Of a stretch of 64,000 nt of DNA, positions 63,501-64,000 are shown in pieces (the first letter of the stretch is position 1; each line of letters starts with the position of its first letter). This DNA comes from Bacteroidota bacterium (GTDB lineage Bacteria > Bacteroidota > Ignavibacteria > Palsa-1295): NCBI GenBank assembly GCA_018266755.1, contig JAFDZW010000005.1:186001-250000 (forward strand), in the 5' to 3' direction. The notes below the pieces were generated by a model, which worked only from the letters and a program-made list of their open reading frames with translations, did not search any database and was not told the DNA's origin. Both the position numbers and the translations under genes were made by a program.

Positions 63501-63588
63501 TCCCAATACCGGCAAGACAGACGATCACCAGTGCTCCGATGATCCTGTGAAGTCGTACTGATCGCATCGTGCGGAAAGAAATGGTCAT
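60523..63588 (-). CDS. Large TonB-dependent receptor with carboxypeptidase-like N-domain and EF-hand-like loop
   Basis: A 1021-residue outer membrane receptor. Signal peptide RIIGALVIVCLAGIGTSVFA; then a CarboxypepD-regulatory-like domain (GKIRAKVVDAKTGEGLLRAS), a plug domain (GRHSVDQVVALTPGLVRDNS; AISEVNVTTAGGDASKGGYI) and a barrel ending VYFNVTLHF. This looks like the Oar-type receptors. Near the C-terminus, residues 977-988 (DLNHDGRVSIDE) form a perfect EF-hand loop. An ATG at residue 8 is an alternative start. The giant lipoprotein gene follows by 50 bases, so the two are likely co-expressed, perhaps as a receptor and its surface partner. Confidence 0.92.
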   Translation of the reverse strand: MTISFRTMRSVRLHRIIGALVIVCLAGIGTSVFAQPGKIRAKVVDAKTGEGLLRASVQVLETKQGAYTKDNGIATIINISPGENYTVVAKYAGYEPQTVKGVRIKSDATTELSFRLSTKAQDTILVSAEKLVDKSVTNVGTKLSSTEITSTAGRHSVDQVVALTPGLVRDNSNGGFSIHGARGTQNSIRFNNIETNDVVNGATSVIQSAVSPLAISEVNVTTAGGDASKGGYIGGEINTQTKGGGLDFEMTAHYRQEIPALFGSSDNGYKQMGSGDRIYELAMGGPLFTSDVRYFLTAKINTRDYLNAFTTPTQDNEGLNVVDPYGNTTGQLPNSKYYSRAATAKVTFDVLGFHLSADAVLSAVSRQSNGVTLAYGDPAELPARNTIDNLYTLRGNKALGENGSDGLLEFTVGYERVNDRYGKYDQSAGGGLLSLYKLYDPQDNFSYDDNNHVVTPGPDGIIDIYTPVSKQIPDPRNPANILSLSSAGLNPFTGHIEGAPISYSTANPYGLLNQYIVAGNVAGFFHNTRDQIQLEGKYTNQIGQNHLFNAGFEGHLYTLFNYNNGLPWDANPFSDSFVVKPFIGAIYVGDKMEFNDITFNPSLRFDIYNPGNDHALVDPNHPIDSATKQPNFTTAPVQTQLSPRLGITYAVTEQTIFNFNYGLYFEQPLFGEVLTNTGGNFNRVIQRGNQIIGNGSLKAQHTQEFTVGFTTALTDVLSMSLQGIYKDLRNLSGLSKISSSDLAIGYTLYSDDQYGNYRGIELTFEKRMSDNYSFRFNYTYSVSKGTSSSAAENYGLLINSGATGEDPNVVLPLQPFALSFDRTHVAELLLTAGFNRGEGPTIFGTKLLQLLSLSTTTEYQSGVPYTRLNAKGQQSGEFNGDREPAYFQTDAQLTRNIPLADLFGESFGNTSLDLQLEVVNLFNTTNPLFVYATSGQGDDDGVNPLYTGTTDFINDPTNADGQQIDALGKLKYNPRWDLNHDGRVSIDEQSQAYQALRKTNFARRTNYQIPRRVYFNVTLHF

Positions 63589-63704
63589 AGCCTTTACCTT
63601 TGCAAAAAAATCTCTTGAGAATACTTCAGATCACACAACTCGTTGACAGAAGTGTCTGCCTACAAGAACACAAACAACTCTCGAAAGTAGCACAGATGGG
63701 CAGA

Positions 63705-63735
63705 ACCGGTACTGCCCGACACAGGCAGTACCGGT
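63705..63735 (-). terminator. Perfect hairpin after the T9SS cargo gene at the edge
   Basis: A 12-base-pair perfect stem (ACCGGTACTGCC/GGCAGTACCGGT) with a seven-base loop lies 13 bases after the stop of the truncated T9SS gene. No T-tract follows on the minus strand, so it may be a factor-dependent terminator or an mRNA-stabilising end rather than a classic intrinsic terminator. Confidence 0.6.
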
Positions 63736-63748
63736 ATAAGCCGATAAC

Positions 63749-64000
63749 TCAATGCACGACTGCCATCATGCCCGACGCCGAACCCGTTGCAGTCGTCAGC
63801 ACAAACCGGTACACCCCAGGGACGAGCGAAGCCGTTTCGACCGGAATATTCGTCGTACCAGCGGAGAGTGTCCCGCGGAATACCGTGCGTACCGGTCGCC
63901 CGAGAATATCTTCAACAGAAAGCGTGGCAGCCTCTGGCTGATCAAGGGTAACCGGAACAGTTGTCGAGACAGCAGCTGGGTTAGGGTAATTAGCGCCAAG
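63749..64000 (-). CDS. C-terminal end of a T9SS cargo protein (cut by window edge)
   Basis: The last 83 codons of a gene that begins outside the window. The product, read from 64000 downward, starts LGANYPNPAAVSTTVPVTLD and ends VYRFVLTTATGSASGMMAVV then His and TGA at 63749. The NYPNPA opening, the VEDILGRPVR turn and the LVPGVYRF strand are those of a type A T9SS sorting domain, so the full protein should be exported and anchored or released at the surface. What precedes this domain cannot be seen. Confidence 0.88.
   Translation of the reverse strand, partial: LGANYPNPAAVSTTVPVTLDQPEAATLSVEDILGRPVRTVFRGTLSAGTTNIPVETASLVPGVYRFVLTTATGSASGMMAVVH

Noticed and set aside
1-64000. CRISPR arrays, insertion sequences, prophage or other mobile elements
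   Set aside because: No regular direct repeats with unique spacers, no transposase or integrase, and no terminal inverted repeats with target duplications were seen. The only repeats are the low-complexity coding ones.

Overview
The window is a chromosomal segment of moderate GC from a Gram-negative bacterium of the Bacteroidota/Chlorobi (FCB) superphylum, most likely a Kapabacteria/Ignavibacteria-type lineage. This placement is inference. It rests on C-terminal type IX secretion (T9SS) sorting domains on three proteins, a PorV-like barrel, a GWxTD-domain protein, many TonB-type and other outer membrane barrels, LPS-type acyl- and glycosyltransferases, and a tiny basic protein (31 residues) of a kind I recall from Bacteroidota. 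HemF, the oxygen-dependent coproporphyrinogen oxidase, points to an aerobic or microaerobic life. I see no insertion sequence, prophage, CRISPR array or other mobile DNA.

Layout. Positions 1-11848 (minus strand) hold tuf followed by the full S10 and spc ribosomal protein clusters, running into a truncated secY at the window edge. Positions 12260-23262 (plus) hold one tight run: serS, lysA, asd, a CcsA/HemX-type membrane protein, hemA, hemC, hemD, hemE, hemF, an unidentified four-helix membrane protein and hemH. Several of these genes overlap by 1-4 bases, so they are probably co-transcribed and translationally coupled. Positions 23254-30658 are a patchwork of surface genes: a T9SS cargo protein, a Tyr/Gly-rich lipoprotein, a FadL-like barrel, a small barrel protein and the 31-residue basic protein, with clear terminators.

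Positions 30773-40569 (minus) hold a flavoprotein with an RGG/GGY low-complexity tail, a structured intergenic region of about 600 bases, and the string lipoprotein - TonB receptor - TatD/outer-membrane fusion - RelA/SpoT - YqgF. Positions 40683-45074 carry a large subtilisin-type T9SS protease, followed by tRNA-Ser(CGA). Positions 45227-49329 hold an outer membrane barrel and, divergently, an ABC-2 exporter pair. Positions 49320-64000 (minus) hold, in transcription order: the C-terminal end of a T9SS cargo protein, a TonB-dependent receptor with an EF-hand-like loop, a giant lipoprotein with another EF-hand-like loop, a PorV-like barrel, a terminator, GWxTD - LpxL-like acyltransferase - family 9 glycosyltransferase, and two small open frames leading into an NRAMP-UspA fusion and a cobalamin adenosyltransferase.

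How the parts fit: the window combines translation, heme synthesis and stringent-response genes with a heavy investment in the cell envelope. The heme run lacks hemL, hemB and any recognised protoporphyrinogen oxidase. The points I find most unusual are the FUS-like tail on a flavoprotein, the in-frame TatD/outer-membrane fusion with an internal signal peptide, the unidentified membrane protein exactly between hemF and hemH, a start-codon-presenting inverted repeat in front of the hemX-like gene, and the structured intergenic stretch at 32825-33429.
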